The translations under genes were made by a program, and so were the position numbers. Shown here in pieces: positions 9,992 through 20,271 of a stretch of 64,000 bases of DNA; within the stretch, counting starts at the first letter, position 1; every line of letters starts with the position of its first letter. The notes beneath the pieces were generated by a model that was given only the letters and a program-made list of their open reading frames with translations, was not told the origin of the DNA and did no database searches. Source of the DNA: Idiomarinaceae bacterium HL-53. GTDB taxonomy: Bacteria; Pseudomonadota; Gammaproteobacteria; Enterobacterales; Alteromonadaceae. Location of the stretch: the NCBI GenBank assembly GCA_001458075.1, contig LN899469.1, positions 1,276,659 through 1,340,658 on the forward strand, written 5' to 3'.

Positions 9992-10976
9992 ACTTTTTAC
10001 TCTTTACCATACTGATGGCTTGTTCAAGAGCCACAATAAAACTACCAGTATCTACGTTTCCGCTGCCCGCTAAATCAAGTGCAGTCCCATGATCGACCGA
10101 GGTTCGAATAAAGGGTAACCCGAGGGTAATATTTACGGCGTTACCAAATCCTTTATATTTTAACACCGGTAAACCTTGATCATGATACATGGCCAACACG
10201 ACATCGGCGGCTTCAAGATACTTAGGCTGAAAAATAGTATCTGCAGGTAGTGGCCCTATAAGCTCGTAACTGCGATCGGCCCTCAGTGCGTCGAGTGCCG
10301 GTGAAATTATTTCTATTTCTTCATGACCTAAATGTCCACCTTCGCCTGCGTGGGGGTTGAGCCCACAAACCAGAATTCGAGGCTTGGCGATACCAAACTT
10401 GTGCTCTAGGTCGAGGTGAATAATTTCGATGACCTTTTGCAACCGCTCGCGCGTAATTGCCTTTGCCACATAGGCGAGCGGAATATGCGTGGTGACCAGT
10501 GCAACCCGCAGCCCGGAGGTGGCGAGCATCATTACAACATCGCTACAATTAGCTTGTTGAGCAAAAAACTCGGTGTGACCACTAAACGCAACACCCGAAT
10601 CATTAATAATACCTTTATGCACCGGACCTGTGACGATGGCGTCTAGCGTGCCCGCAAGATTGAGTTCGCTTGCGATACGCAGAGTTTCGACTACGTAGGC
10701 GCCATTGGCCTCATTCAAAATGCCGGCTTGCACGGGGCTTTTTAACTCGACAGGTGAATAAGTGACAGAACCTGCGCGCTGAGGTTGAGGTGCTCTCGAG
10801 GCATCAAAGGACGTCAATTGCAAAGGCAGGTGGAGTGCTTCTGCGCGCTCCAAAAGGAGTTTTGGATCTGCGATCACTACGAGTTCTGCGGGCCAGTCGT
10901 GTTGTGCGATCTTCACGACGAGGTCTGGACCAATACCCGCAGGTTCTCCCGGAGTGATCGCGATACGAGGGGTCAT
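9984..10976 (-). CDS. pdxA: 4-hydroxythreonine-4-phosphate dehydrogenase PdxA
   Basis: NAD-dependent oxidation and decarboxylation of 4-phosphohydroxythreonine in DXP-dependent pyridoxal phosphate synthesis. 330 residues (E. coli 329). Starts [15 protein letters not shown]; metal-binding histidines are in [21 protein letters not shown] and [11 protein letters not shown]. It overlaps surA by 4 bases (ATGA) and rsmA by 8. With epd at 29.2 kb, two enzymes of the same B6 pathway lie in this window. Confidence 0.97.
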   Translation of the reverse strand: MTPRIAITPGEPAGIGPDLVVKIAQHDWPAELVVIADPKLLLERAEALHLPLQLTSFDASRAPQPQRAGSVTYSPVELKSPVQAGILNEANGAYVVETLRIASELNLAGTLDAIVTGPVHKGIINDSGVAFSGHTEFFAQQANCSDVVMMLATSGLRVALVTTHIPLAYVAKAITRERLQKVIEIIHLDLEHKFGIAKPRILVCGLNPHAGEGGHLGHEEIEIISPALDALRADRSYELIGPLPADTIFQPKYLEAADVVLAMYHDQGLPVLKYKGFGNAVNITLGLPFIRTSVDHGTALDLAGSGNVDTGSFIVALEQAISMVKSKKYD

Positions 10977-12262
10977 TCAGACTTAAACTCTACATAGGCG
11001 TCGTCGCGCATTTCTTGCAGCCAAATATTGAGTTCTTCGCTAAATTTACGGCTATATAGAAGCTGTTGCGCGCGCTCACGAATGCGCTGCTCGGTGACAT
11101 CTTGTACTCTACGATCTAGAACTTCCACAATGTGCCAACCATGCGTTGTGCGGAACGGTTCACTGATCACACCCGTTTCCATGGTTTCAATTCGTTGCTT
11201 AAATTCAGGCACAAACACGCTCGGATCGGCAAAGCCTAAGTCGCCACCTTCCTGGGCTGAGCCTGTATCTGCTGAGTGTGCACGTGCGAGATCACCAAAA
11301 TCTGCTTCGCCGCTCTCTACTTGTTGTTTGAAGTTCCGTAACATTTGCTGAGCGCGCTCTTCTGAGAGAATCACCGAAGGCTGAACGAGTATGTGGCGCG
11401 AACGGACTTCCTGAACTTCGGCCTGCTGTAACCCGCGTACGCCATGCACTTTTAGAATGTGATAGCCAACGCCACTTCGTAATGGCCCGATAATAGCGCC
11501 TTCCGTTGGGTTCTCTTCGATTGCATCGGCAAATAAGGTTGGCATGGCATTCAGTGTCAGCCAGCCCATGTCGCCGCCCTCAAGCGCATTCGATGCGGCT
11601 GATGCAGAAACGGCTAAATCTTCAAAAGAATCACCTCGTTCCAGAAGTGCCATTGCGCTCTGCGCCTGCTCGAGTGATGCGTCCATATCTTGTTGGCCGT
11701 CTTCATTCTGAACACGAATAAGAATGTGGCCCACGCGATATTCAGTTTGCGTACCGCCTTGCTCTTTAATTAAGCCCACCAGCATATCGATCTCTTGTGG
11801 GCTCATATAAATTCTGCGTTGAACCGCATTGCGCTGTACCTCTTGCACAATAATTTGGCGACGAATATCTTCTCGATACTCACGCCAGCTCGTACCGCTT
11901 TGCTCTACTTCTAAACGAAGTGCTTCTAATGTGAGATTATTTTCACTCGCAATGCCACTAATAGCTTGGTCTAACTGCGCATCGTTAATCACTAGCCCCA
12001 TGCGATCTGCCATTTGTAACTGCAGCTCTTCTGTAATGAGACGCTCAGTTACTTGAACTCTTAGTGCTGAATCGGAAGGTACACTGCGGCCTTCTGCATT
12101 CAGGTCGGTGCGTACCTTGTTCATCATGTTCTGCACTTCGCTCTCAAGCACAACGCCGTTATCGACGACGATCGCGACTTCGTCTTTCATTTGCGCAGTA
12201 CTTGTTAAACTCGATGCCATTGCTAACAACGCAAAAGCCATCACTACCTTTAATTGCTTCAT
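10973..12262 (-). CDS. surA: Periplasmic chaperone and peptidyl-prolyl isomerase SurA
   Basis: Escorts outer-membrane beta-barrels, including LptD, through the periplasm to the Bam complex. 429 residues from the ATG at 12262 (E. coli 428), with a signal peptide ending near STA. SurA N-terminal chaperone domain about 25-165, then two parvulin (PPIC) domains about 175-275 and 285-385 ([11 protein letters not shown] and [10 protein letters not shown] mark their starts), then the short C-terminal helix. GGAAG precedes the start. Lies 10 bases after lptD, whose product is its best-known client. Confidence 0.96.
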   Translation of the reverse strand: MKQLKVVMAFALLAMASSLTSTAQMKDEVAIVVDNGVVLESEVQNMMNKVRTDLNAEGRSVPSDSALRVQVTERLITEELQLQMADRMGLVINDAQLDQAISGIASENNLTLEALRLEVEQSGTSWREYREDIRRQIIVQEVQRNAVQRRIYMSPQEIDMLVGLIKEQGGTQTEYRVGHILIRVQNEDGQQDMDASLEQAQSAMALLERGDSFEDLAVSASAASNALEGGDMGWLTLNAMPTLFADAIEENPTEGAIIGPLRSGVGYHILKVHGVRGLQQAEVQEVRSRHILVQPSVILSEERAQQMLRNFKQQVESGEADFGDLARAHSADTGSAQEGGDLGFADPSVFVPEFKQRIETMETGVISEPFRTTHGWHIVEVLDRRVQDVTEQRIRERAQQLLYSRKFSEELNIWLQEMRDDAYVEFKSE

Positions 12263-12272
12263 ACTTCTTCCG

Positions 12273-14573
12273 TTACTCACTTAAATAAAAGGGTCTTCTG
12301 TAGCCAAAAATGCTTTGTTGCAACATGTTAAGTATGCCCCCGCCACCGCCTAAGCCGGTTAACATGAACTGCACACTAATACCGTTATCAAATCTGGCTT
12401 CAGGTAAATTTTCACCGGGAATCGCTACTTCAAACCGTCGTTCAATCCGCCGGTAGGCGCTTATTCTCAAGGACCAGCAACAACTCTCGTATTGCAACGC
12501 CAAGAGCGCATCCATGGTGCTGCCTTGCCTTATATCCTGATACCAATGCGAAGCGAGTGCCCAATCCTTGTTAAGGCGCCACGCCGACACCAAACCAATT
12601 TGTTCAACTTGCTGCTCGGTTCCGGACAGTCCTCGCACACGACGATAGTTGAACTGTACCAAGTTCTCGTCATCTTTTCGATATTCAGCTGCTAATCGAG
12701 CTTTACGCGCAAGTTGCAGCGTGGTGTCATATTGAATAGCGCTGCTAAAGTACCAACTTTCCGATACTCGGAAATCAAGTTCACCAGAAAGTTCCGAGTT
12801 ACTTGCAGTTATTCTACTCGATTCGTCGAAGAGCTGCGTTTGGCTCTCATCAAGGTAGAATATTTGCCCTAAGCTAAAGCGTAATAATTCACGGCCTGAA
12901 TCTTCAAAAAGACTTGTCGATGCGCCCAAGGTAACCTGATGGGCATCTGCAATACGATCTAAGCCCGTGAATCGGCGCGGACGAAAGAGGCTGTAGTAGT
13001 CGTCTTGGATCAAGATAGTGTCGTAAATACCGATATTACTCTGTTCACGAAAAGGCACGTATAAGTATTGAATTTGTGGCGTCAGGGTTTGTAGTCTATC
13101 CGTGTCCTCGAGCGTTCTTTCTAAGTGAACACGAGCACGCGATCTGAATTGCGGAAGGGCGCGCGTTACCGAGTCTTCGAGCGCTACATTACTGCTATCT
13201 TGCTCGTATTGAGTCAGAAAGTAACTTAACTCCGACTCCACATCCCAGCTTGGTCGTTGCATCGAGAAAGATAATGAGGGCTCTAAATGCAAGCGTGTGG
13301 CATGGTGGTTATCGTAACTATTGCGAAAATGCGTGAGCTCGCCAAACCAACTGAAGTTTATGTGTTCGCGCAAAGGTTGTTCACTTTCTACACTCATGCG
13401 TGGCCAGGTTTGAAATGGCGTCTGATAGGGCCCCAACATTTGAAAGTCTTCTAATTGCAGTTGCGCCGACAGTTGCTCGTTTTCGTAATTTAGTTGGGCT
13501 CGTCGGTATAAATGAGCGTCCGCACGGTTTGCAAAATCGCTGCCAAAATCATTGACGTAACTCGTATCACTGACATTCATGTACTCAACGTAGCCGCTCC
13601 AATTGGAATTAAATCGAGCGCGAGTTTCTATGCGTGTTGAGTAGCGGTTCTCGGCAGTTTCAAGCTTATTGTCACTGTCTAAATATTCGATATTAACTTG
13701 GTTCGCGGTAGTTTCTGTTAAATTTCTATATTCTCCCATAACCATCAAGCCACGCTCCGACATGTAACGGGGAATGAGCGTGAAATCTTGGTTCGGTGCT
13801 ATGTTGAAGTACCAAGGCGCTTCAATCTCTAACCCGTTGCGGGAGGAACTTTTCACTGTGGGATAAAGTAAACCACTTTTCCTCTCGTCGGTAAGTGGGA
13901 AGGTAAAACGAGGGATATAAAGCACGGGAACATCGAAAATTCGAAATTGAGCATTTCGCGCGGTACCCCAAGAAGACTGCTCACTCATCTCGATATCTTC
14001 AGCCACAATTTGCCATGCAGGATTGTCTCCTGGACAGGTGGTAAAGCTACTGCCACCAAGGCTTACTCTGCGTTGGCCATCTTGAGCGTCGATATCTATC
14101 GATTGCGCGCGACCATGTGCTGAATTGGCCAAGAGCACGTACTCTGCTTCACCTACATGGGCAATTTGGCGCTCCATATCTGCGTTAATTTCTTGCGCAC
14201 GAATCGCAATATAGCCGTCGCCATATCGAATGCCGTCGAATGCTTTAATTTCACCCGTAAATTGGTCTACTTCGGCACTTTCCGTGAGAAGCCACTGGTT
14301 TTGCTGTCGTAATGCAACATTCCCTGAGTAAAGCGCGTTTCTATTGCCTGTCACTTGCGCAAAGTCTGCCCATACGTCAAATTGGCCCGGAGCGCTCTCT
14401 TCACCCAAAATGTCGTCGTCAGGGAGCCAGTCCGGTGTGACAGAGCATTGGTTAAGGAAAATAGAATTTGAATTTGATGGAGGCGCTCCGGCATCACGCG
14501 ACGTCAGCGATTGTGCTTGGGCACAAACTGAGAGGCTAAAAATTGCGAAAATTAGGGGCTTTTTATAAATCAT
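12273..14573 (-). CDS. lptD: LPS-assembly outer membrane protein LptD
   Basis: Beta-barrel that, with LptE inside it, inserts lipopolysaccharide into the outer leaflet. 766 residues, signal peptide ending at AQA near 20. An OstA/LptA-like jellyroll covers about 65-200, followed by the large barrel (KSGLLYPTVKxSSRNGLEIEAPWYFNIAPNQD region begins it). The disulfide cysteines are conserved: Cys43, one near 180 (TTCPGDNPAW), and the adjacent pair in YESCCWSL near 720. First gene of the operon with surA, pdxA, rsmA, apaG and apaH; divergent from amgK over 135 bp. Confidence 0.96.
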   Translation of the reverse strand: MIYKKPLIFAIFSLSVCAQAQSLTSRDAGAPPSNSNSIFLNQCSVTPDWLPDDDILGEESAPGQFDVWADFAQVTGNRNALYSGNVALRQQNQWLLTESAEVDQFTGEIKAFDGIRYGDGYIAIRAQEINADMERQIAHVGEAEYVLLANSAHGRAQSIDIDAQDGQRRVSLGGSSFTTCPGDNPAWQIVAEDIEMSEQSSWGTARNAQFRIFDVPVLYIPRFTFPLTDERKSGLLYPTVKSSSRNGLEIEAPWYFNIAPNQDFTLIPRYMSERGLMVMGEYRNLTETTANQVNIEYLDSDNKLETAENRYSTRIETRARFNSNWSGYVEYMNVSDTSYVNDFGSDFANRADAHLYRRAQLNYENEQLSAQLQLEDFQMLGPYQTPFQTWPRMSVESEQPLREHINFSWFGELTHFRNSYDNHHATRLHLEPSLSFSMQRPSWDVESELSYFLTQYEQDSSNVALEDSVTRALPQFRSRARVHLERTLEDTDRLQTLTPQIQYLYVPFREQSNIGIYDTILIQDDYYSLFRPRRFTGLDRIADAHQVTLGASTSLFEDSGRELLRFSLGQIFYLDESQTQLFDESSRITASNSELSGELDFRVSESWYFSSAIQYDTTLQLARKARLAAEYRKDDENLVQFNYRRVRGLSGTEQQVEQIGLVSAWRLNKDWALASHWYQDIRQGSTMDALLALQYESCCWSLRISAYRRIERRFEVAIPGENLPEARFDNGISVQFMLTGLGGGGGILNMLQQSIFGYRRPFYLSE

Positions 14574-14708
14574 TCAACGCTGTGAAATTTGTTAATTTTA
14601 AGACTGCGTATGATAAAGCAATTTTCTTCACGCGGCTATTTGATAAGATGAGACTCTCACGGTGATTCACACTTTCTTACGATTCATGAGTTAGGTTTGT
14701 AGTTCAAT

Positions 14709-15716
14709 ATGAAACAGACAGAAGACAGCAGGCAAAGTTTACTTCAAGAGTGGGTCACTGAGACCGGTGTTATTGAGCCTCAACGCATTGAGTTGCTCGC
14801 TGGTGATGCGAGCTTTAGGAAGTACTTTCGAGTGTATTGCAAGCAAGCGAACGGTACGCAGGAAACTATGGTATTAGTCGATGCACCTCCTCCTGAATCG
14901 ATTGAACCTTTTGTTTCCATAGCGCAAGCGTTTGCGCAAAACAACGTGCGTGTTCCTAGAATATTTGCAGCGCAAGAGGAAGTGGGGGCCATGTTGCTTG
15001 AAGACATTGGCGACTCATTGTTACTCAGTCAGGTTGAGTCGCTCGAGGAGCGTTATCAAACCGCGATTCGCATGCTACCGAATATAATGCGCACTCAAAG
15101 CTCTCGACTAGGCGAACTTCCTCCTTACGACAAGGCCCTGTTAGAAAGAGAAAATGCCCTGTTTTCGGATTGGTTGTGTAAAGACTATCTCAAACTTGAA
15201 ATCGATCGCGAGGAGCAACAACTCTGGCAGAGCTTTCATGATCTACTCATAGAAAAGGCGCTAGCACAGCCGAAAGTAGGAGTGCACAGAGATTTTCACT
15301 CTCGCAATTTGATGCTGGCCCCGGATCGAACGATGGTAGTAATCGATTTTCAAGACGCGGTTATTGGACCGATTACATATGACCTCGTGAGCTTGCTGAG
15401 AGACTGTTACGTGGATTGGCCGGAGCAGTTTGTCGATGCGCAAGTTGGGTTTGCTTTTGACTTGCTGAAAGCGCAGAAACTCCTACCCGAACATACAAGT
15501 GGAAATGCTTTTATGCATGACTTCGATTGGATGGGGATGCAGCGCCATGTGAAAGCCAGTGGGATTTTCGCTCGCTTGTATCTGCGTGACGGTAAATCAC
15601 GTTATCTAGAAGATATCCCTCACACGGTGAAGCTTATTGCGAAAGTAGCCGAGCGCCATGCGGAAAGCCGCGAATTCGGAGCGTGGCTGCAAGAAAGAGT
15701 GATTCCCGCGTTATGA
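14709..15716 (+). CDS. amgK: Anomeric MurNAc/GlcNAc kinase AmgK
   Basis: Aminoglycoside-phosphotransferase-like kinase of 335 residues that phosphorylates the anomeric hydroxyl of MurNAc with ATP. Visible: LAGDASFRKYFRV (P-loop-like strand), LLEDIGDSLL (hinge), catalytic HRDFHSRNLM near 200 and the metal-binding VIDFQDAVIGP. The stop overlaps the next ATG (ATGA), and that gene is MurU, the partner that makes UDP-MurNAc; this pairing is what separates AmgK from other phosphotransferases. It lies opposite lptD as in Pseudomonas. Confidence 0.92.
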   Translation: MKQTEDSRQSLLQEWVTETGVIEPQRIELLAGDASFRKYFRVYCKQANGTQETMVLVDAPPPESIEPFVSIAQAFAQNNVRVPRIFAAQEEVGAMLLEDIGDSLLLSQVESLEERYQTAIRMLPNIMRTQSSRLGELPPYDKALLERENALFSDWLCKDYLKLEIDREEQQLWQSFHDLLIEKALAQPKVGVHRDFHSRNLMLAPDRTMVVIDFQDAVIGPITYDLVSLLRDCYVDWPEQFVDAQVGFAFDLLKAQKLLPEHTSGNAFMHDFDWMGMQRHVKASGIFARLYLRDGKSRYLEDIPHTVKLIAKVAERHAESREFGAWLQERVIPAL

Positions 15717-16387
15717 AGGCGATGATTCTGGCAGCCGGCAGGGGGGAGCGTATGCGGCCTCTTACCGATACGCTCCCAAAACCACTCATTCCTGTGCAGG
15801 GGAGGCCCTTAATTGAATGGCATCTACTGAAGCTCGCCAAGTGCGGTATCAAAGAGGTTGTGATTAACACTGCATGGCTCTCGCAAAAGCTCGTGACTCA
15901 CTTAGGGAATGGAGAGCAATTTGGCTTGAAAATTTTGTGGTCGCACGAAGATGCGCTCGGTTTAGAAACTGCCGGAGGCATTATTCACGCGCTCGAGCTG
16001 CTCGGCAAAGCGCCTTTTTGCGTAGTAAATGGCGATATTTGGACAGATTATGACTTTACCAACTTACCTAAAGATTTGGGTTCCAAACTTGGCCATTTAG
16101 TACTTGTCGACAACCCCTCACATCACCCAGAAGGCGATTTCGGTCTTGATTCCAAGCGTCTCGTGAGTGAGTCCGCACCTAAATACACATTTTCCGGTAT
16201 TAGTGTTCTTAGACCTGAATTGTTTCAAGATATTGCAACTGGAAGAAGAACGTTGCGTTCGGTGTTCGCGCCAGCAATTGCCAACAAGCAACTAACGGGA
16301 GAGAAATACCAAGGCATTTGGACTGACGTAGGCACGCCCGCGCGTCTGGCTGAACTTGAATCCACGCTGGCAGAGGTGTTTCGCTAG
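15713..16387 (+). CDS. murU: N-acetylmuramate-1-phosphate uridylyltransferase MurU
   Basis: Nucleotidyltransferase of 224 residues that converts MurNAc-alpha-1-phosphate and UTP to UDP-MurNAc, bypassing de novo synthesis and the fosfomycin target MurA. N-terminal signature ILAAGRGERMRPLTDTLPKP is complete; NGDIWTDYDF carries the metal-binding Asp; GIWTDVGTP is near the end. The start is the ATG at 15713 overlapping the amgK stop; an in-frame ATG at 15683 would lie inside amgK and lacks a ribosome site. Confidence 0.92.
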   Translation: MKAMILAAGRGERMRPLTDTLPKPLIPVQGRPLIEWHLLKLAKCGIKEVVINTAWLSQKLVTHLGNGEQFGLKILWSHEDALGLETAGGIIHALELLGKAPFCVVNGDIWTDYDFTNLPKDLGSKLGHLVLVDNPSHHPEGDFGLDSKRLVSESAPKYTFSGISVLRPELFQDIATGRRTLRSVFAPAIANKQLTGEKYQGIWTDVGTPARLAELESTLAEVFR

Positions 16388-16388
16388 T

Positions 16389-17210
16389 ATGATTGGAAAG
16401 ATTGTCGGCGCATTAATAGGATTTATGCTGGCGCGAGTTCCCGGCGCGGTTGTCGGTTTTTTACTTGGTTTTTGGTTTGATTGGAAGTACGGCTCGGCGC
16501 TGTATGGCCGCGGCGGTTTTGGGACCTATTTTGAAGCTGAAGCGCAAGAAGGAATACCTGCAACATTCTTACACGCACTGTTCGCTGCCATGGGACATGT
16601 TGCTAAGGCAAAAGGTCGCGTAACCGAACGTGATATAGAAGCCGCTCAGTTGATCATGAAAGAGTTTCAGCTCGATACCGGGAAAACGAAAGAGGCACAA
16701 GCATCCTTTCGAGAGGGGAAAAGTGCTGACTTCAACTTGAAAACATTGCTCAAACAGCTAGATCGCGACCATCATGGTCGTAACGACATACGCCTTTTGT
16801 TCATGGAATTTATCGTTCAATTCGTGTCGCAAGTTGACGCAAGTGATGAAAAAACGCGTTCTTCGATGCTAGCGATTGCACGTCACCTGCAATTAAAGCG
16901 TAACGATGTGGAAGCATTGGTGAAGATGAGCAGAGGTCGGGCTCGGTTTGAGCGTGCTTCGCAAACCCATTCACAGCGACCTACGACTGAGCAAGTTCAG
17001 CTCCAGGCTGCGTATGAGGCACTTGGGGTGAAGGCAAACATATCTGACGAGAGCTTGAAACGGCATTATCGAAAACTGATGCGAGAGCATCATCCAGATA
17101 AGTTGGTAGGTGAGGGGTTGCCTGCGGAAGTCGTTGCATCTGCAACACAAAAGGCACAAGAAATTCAGTCGGCGTATAACTTCATTAAGAAGTCGAGAGC
17201 ATCGCGCTAA
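16389..17210 (+). CDS. djlA: Co-chaperone DjlA
   Basis: Membrane-anchored DnaJ-like protein, 273 residues (E. coli 271). A glycine-rich N-terminal membrane segment (residues about 4-28, MIGKIVGALIGFMLARVPGA begins it), a central TerB/DjlA helical domain about 55-175, and a C-terminal J domain about 205-270 with the HPD motif in HHPDKL that stimulates DnaK ATPase. The ATG follows the murU stop by one base, so it belongs to the amgK-murU unit. Its C-terminal codons overlap the DUF3530 gene on the other strand. Confidence 0.93.
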   Translation: MIGKIVGALIGFMLARVPGAVVGFLLGFWFDWKYGSALYGRGGFGTYFEAEAQEGIPATFLHALFAAMGHVAKAKGRVTERDIEAAQLIMKEFQLDTGKTKEAQASFREGKSADFNLKTLLKQLDRDHHGRNDIRLLFMEFIVQFVSQVDASDEKTRSSMLAIARHLQLKRNDVEALVKMSRGRARFERASQTHSQRPTTEQVQLQAAYEALGVKANISDESLKRHYRKLMREHHPDKLVGEGLPAEVVASATQKAQEIQSAYNFIKKSRASR

Positions 17211-18022
17211 AACCCTTCGTAATTGAGCCATCCATAGATAATCTGCTCAATCAATGCGTGGTTTTGGCGATTGCTGGCTCTATTTAGGGTGCGCTGACGA
17301 TACCCTGTATGTTGAAACTTCCTTGCCTGTTGTTGACGTCTTGCCGCCTCTTCAACGCTCCAGTGAATTGCGTCTTGCTGTTGAATATCTAAAACGGGAA
17401 TTCGCAATTGCGCTATTTTCTCGCTGAGTTCACGGTTAAGTTGCCATTGGGGGTAGTAAGGCGAAATGAGAATGAGAGCGTCGGCGCGCGCGATTTCCCC
17501 TGCCTCAATCAAGTCAACAAGTAAAGCGGCTGTGAGTCCTTCTGCAATAATCAAACGAAATCCTTGTGCCTCGCCAATGTGTTCAAATGCAAGCTGCACT
17601 CGTGCAAGCAATAGATCTTTTAGTTCACCCAATGCCTCTGCCGAGACTGGATCGGGGTAGGGCGTCTGATTTTCTTGATCCCAATTAAAATTGAGCAATG
17701 ACCTCGTCGGCGCATGCAGCGCAAAGCTCTCCCAACCATAAAAGGGTAATTGACGATATAAAAGTGCTGGATAGGTTTGTTGCAGTGGATGTGTGCCCCA
17801 ATTCGGTAGCGTGAGTGCAACGCCGCGAGAGAAGGAGGTTTCGCCTTCTTTATACAGCATTAAATAACGCGTCTCCGAAGACTCTTCGGTATTTTCGTTA
17901 GTTCCAAGCCACACAACTTCATGAGGAGGAAGATAATAGGCAAGATCATCCTCTTGCGCCGCATGAGTGAGCGGTGCCATGAGCAATGCGAGAACAAAAA
18001 GGCGGTGCAATATTCTATTCAT
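17207..18022 (-). CDS. DUF3530-like exported protein, alpha/beta-hydrolase related
   Basis: 271 residues with a signal peptide (cleavage after THA, about residue 21). The segments ALTLPNWGTHP and YGWESFALHAPTR resemble DUF3530 proteins, which look like alpha/beta hydrolases without an assigned substrate. A GLTAALLVDLIE helix and LILISPYYPQWQLN follow, typical of this fold, but the nucleophile elbow GxSxG is not clear (I see IIAEGLTAA in that place), so catalysis is doubtful. It lies between djlA (convergent, stops overlapping) and rluA. Function unknown. Confidence 0.72.
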   Translation of the reverse strand: MNRILHRLFVLALLMAPLTHAAQEDDLAYYLPPHEVVWLGTNENTEESSETRYLMLYKEGETSFSRGVALTLPNWGTHPLQQTYPALLYRQLPFYGWESFALHAPTRSLLNFNWDQENQTPYPDPVSAEALGELKDLLLARVQLAFEHIGEAQGFRLIIAEGLTAALLVDLIEAGEIARADALILISPYYPQWQLNRELSEKIAQLRIPVLDIQQQDAIHWSVEEAARRQQQARKFQHTGYRQRTLNRASNRQNHALIEQIIYGWLNYEGF

Positions 18023-18076
18023 GCTTCTTTATCGGCAAGTGGCAACGCTTCTGCAGAATAATTTGGACTCGGTTGC

Positions 18077-18727
18077 TTAAAAAGGTGTTGGAATCTGAAA
18101 GCGCAATGCTTGCCGTGAAATAGGGTGTAAGAATTCGATTTCTCGCGCGTGTAGTAATAGCCTCGAAGCCATCGGTGTGGCCAGTGGCTCACCGTATAAA
18201 CGGTCGCCTAAAATTGGATGCCCAAGAGAGAGCATATGAACTCTCAGCTGGTGTGAGCGCCCCGTTTTGGGTTGTAACTCGACGCGCGTTCGATCACTCT
18301 CTACCTTCATCACGCGATATTCCGTAAAAGCAGCCTTACCATCAATAAAATCAATCATTTGCTTAGGCCGGTTCGGCCAGTCACATCGCAATGGCAAGTC
18401 CACTTCGCCGCGTGCCTGTGCGAGTTGACCAAATACCACTGCCTCATAAATCTTATGCACGAGGCGCTGCTCAAATTGTTTGCCCAGTTCACCTTGCGCC
18501 TTTTTATGAAGTGCCATGACGAGAATGCCTGAGGTTGCCATATCGAGTCGATGTACAATGCGAGCCGTCGGCAGCGCCGTGGTGACGCGCCACCATACGC
18601 TGTCTCGATGCTCTGCAGCCTTTCCCGGCACAGTAAGTAGCCCCGACGGCTTGTTCACGACAAGAATATCCTCGTCGCGATAAATAATTTCTAGCCAAGG
18701 GCTTTTGGGCGGATGATATTGAAACAT
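18077..18727 (-). CDS. rluA: Dual-specificity rRNA/tRNA pseudouridine synthase RluA
   Basis: Makes pseudouridine at 23S rRNA position 746 and tRNA position 32 in E. coli. 216 residues (E. coli 219) without an S4 domain, which fits RluA rather than RluC or RluD. The catalytic Asp is in HRLDMATSG; LPLRCDWPNRPKQ and the ending motif TGRSHQLRVHMLSLGHPILGD are near-identical to E. coli. The N-terminus PPKSPWLEIIYRDEDILVVNKPSG also aligns end to end. Confidence 0.94.
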   Translation of the reverse strand: MFQYHPPKSPWLEIIYRDEDILVVNKPSGLLTVPGKAAEHRDSVWWRVTTALPTARIVHRLDMATSGILVMALHKKAQGELGKQFEQRLVHKIYEAVVFGQLAQARGEVDLPLRCDWPNRPKQMIDFIDGKAAFTEYRVMKVESDRTRVELQPKTGRSHQLRVHMLSLGHPILGDRLYGEPLATPMASRLLLHAREIEFLHPISRQALRFQIPTPF

Positions 18728-18880
18728 AAAGCACTCTTCATAAATTTGGCGCGAAGTTTAACAAGCAACCCATAAGAAGTGGCAAAAAATATTCAATTTT
18801 GTCATTACATTTTCATGTACCTCGGCTATGTTTATGACATACCTTTCAAAAATGATAACAACTAAAAATGAGGCGCATCT

Positions 18881-20266
18881 ATGGCTGAAAACGGTGTAAA
18901 ATTCTATGTCCTCGACACCAATATTCTACTTCACGAACCCCTCGCATTTCTGAACTTCCAAGAACACAATGTCGTCATACCAATGGTTGTGCTTGAAGAA
19001 CTAGACAACATAAAAGATAGACAAAAAGATGTGAGTCGAGACGCGCGTGTTGCGATTCGTGCGCTTGAAGATGCACTTGTTGAGGCATCTCCAGAGGCGA
19101 TTACGGCCGGTGTGCCATTAACTCGAATGGTCGGTGAGCATAAGGCGAATGGAACCTTGTCTATTTTTCCCGACTTTCAGCTGCGCCAAAATGAATCAGA
19201 ACTTTCTTTGAATGAAAATGATCACCGCATTATTCAAGCGGCGTTGGAGATTCAAAAAAAGCATAGCAGGGCAAAAGTCGTGTTGGTGACCAAAGACATC
19301 AACATGCGCTTGAAAGCCAAAGGTGCGGGAGTAAAACATGTTGAAGATTACCGTACCGACCAGCTAATCGACGATATTCAATACCTTTCAAAAGGTTTCT
19401 ACCGTTTTGAGGGGGATTTTTGGTCATCGGTAGGTGAAGTGAAGAGTGAGCAAGAGGGGCGCGATACTTATCATTTCCTCCCACGAGACCTATTCCCCGC
19501 GCTTTACCCCAATGAGTACCTTATTGATGAAGAAGGGCGCTTTGCTGCGCGCGTTGAGAGTTATACCGACACCCATGTAAAAATACTCGACCTTGGCTTT
19601 GAACGCTTGATGGCGCAACGTGCATGGGGGGTAGCCCCGAAGAACATTTATCAAGCCATGGCAATGCAAGCACTCCTTGATCCGACCCTCGATTTAGTTA
19701 TTTTGACCGGTCCGGCCGGCTGTGGGAAAACCATTCTGGCGCTTGCGACTGCACTTGAGCAAGTCATAGAGCGGGGTATCTACGAGAAGATTATTGTCAC
19801 GCGAAATACTCCTGAAATCGCTGAATCAATTGGTTATTTGCCGGGTACGGAAGAGGAGAAAATGGCGCCGTGGCTAGCGGCGATTACCGACAGTTTAGAA
19901 GTGCTCCATAAGCAAGACGAAAACATGGAAGTGAGTTTGAATTACATTATGCAAAAGGCAAATATTCAATTTAAGTCACTCAACTTTATGCGCGGGCGCA
20001 GTATTCAGAATGCCATTGTTATACTTGATGAGGCACAGAATTTAACAGCTTCGCAATTGAAAACCATTGTGACTCGATGTGGTGCCGGTACGAAGATTAT
20101 TTGCTCGGGGAACTTGGCGCAAATTGATAGCTATTACTTGACTGCCGTCACCTCGGGTTTAACCTACATTGTGGAGCGGTTTAAGAACTATCATGGCAGC
20201 GCCAACATGAACCTGAATGGCGTAGTGCGCAGCCCATTAGCGCAATACGCAGAGGAAAACTTATAA
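18881..20266 (+). CDS. PIN domain and PhoH ATPase protein (PhoH2 type)
   Basis: 461 residues. A PIN nuclease domain spans about 6-145 (VLDTNILLHEP with the first acidic residue, LEELD, and a second acidic pair in NENDHRI), joined to a PhoH-type ATPase from about 245 with Walker A GPAGCGKTILA and Walker B IVILDEAQN. In mycobacteria such PhoH2 proteins act as RNA helicase plus ribonuclease; the role here is inferred from that. The ATG follows GAGGCG at short distance. It stands alone, divergent from rluA and convergent with the transglutaminase-like gene, and no antitoxin gene adjoins it. Confidence 0.92.
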   Translation: MAENGVKFYVLDTNILLHEPLAFLNFQEHNVVIPMVVLEELDNIKDRQKDVSRDARVAIRALEDALVEASPEAITAGVPLTRMVGEHKANGTLSIFPDFQLRQNESELSLNENDHRIIQAALEIQKKHSRAKVVLVTKDINMRLKAKGAGVKHVEDYRTDQLIDDIQYLSKGFYRFEGDFWSSVGEVKSEQEGRDTYHFLPRDLFPALYPNEYLIDEEGRFAARVESYTDTHVKILDLGFERLMAQRAWGVAPKNIYQAMAMQALLDPTLDLVILTGPAGCGKTILALATALEQVIERGIYEKIIVTRNTPEIAESIGYLPGTEEEKMAPWLAAITDSLEVLHKQDENMEVSLNYIMQKANIQFKSLNFMRGRSIQNAIVILDEAQNLTASQLKTIVTRCGAGTKIICSGNLAQIDSYYLTAVTSGLTYIVERFKNYHGSANMNLNGVVRSPLAQYAEENL

Positions 20267-20271
20267 CATCG

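Noticed and set aside
18881-20266. PIN-PhoH protein as part of a toxin-antitoxin pair (phoAT)
   Set aside because: No small antitoxin gene lies upstream; the upstream 150 bp is a divergent promoter region shared with rluA.
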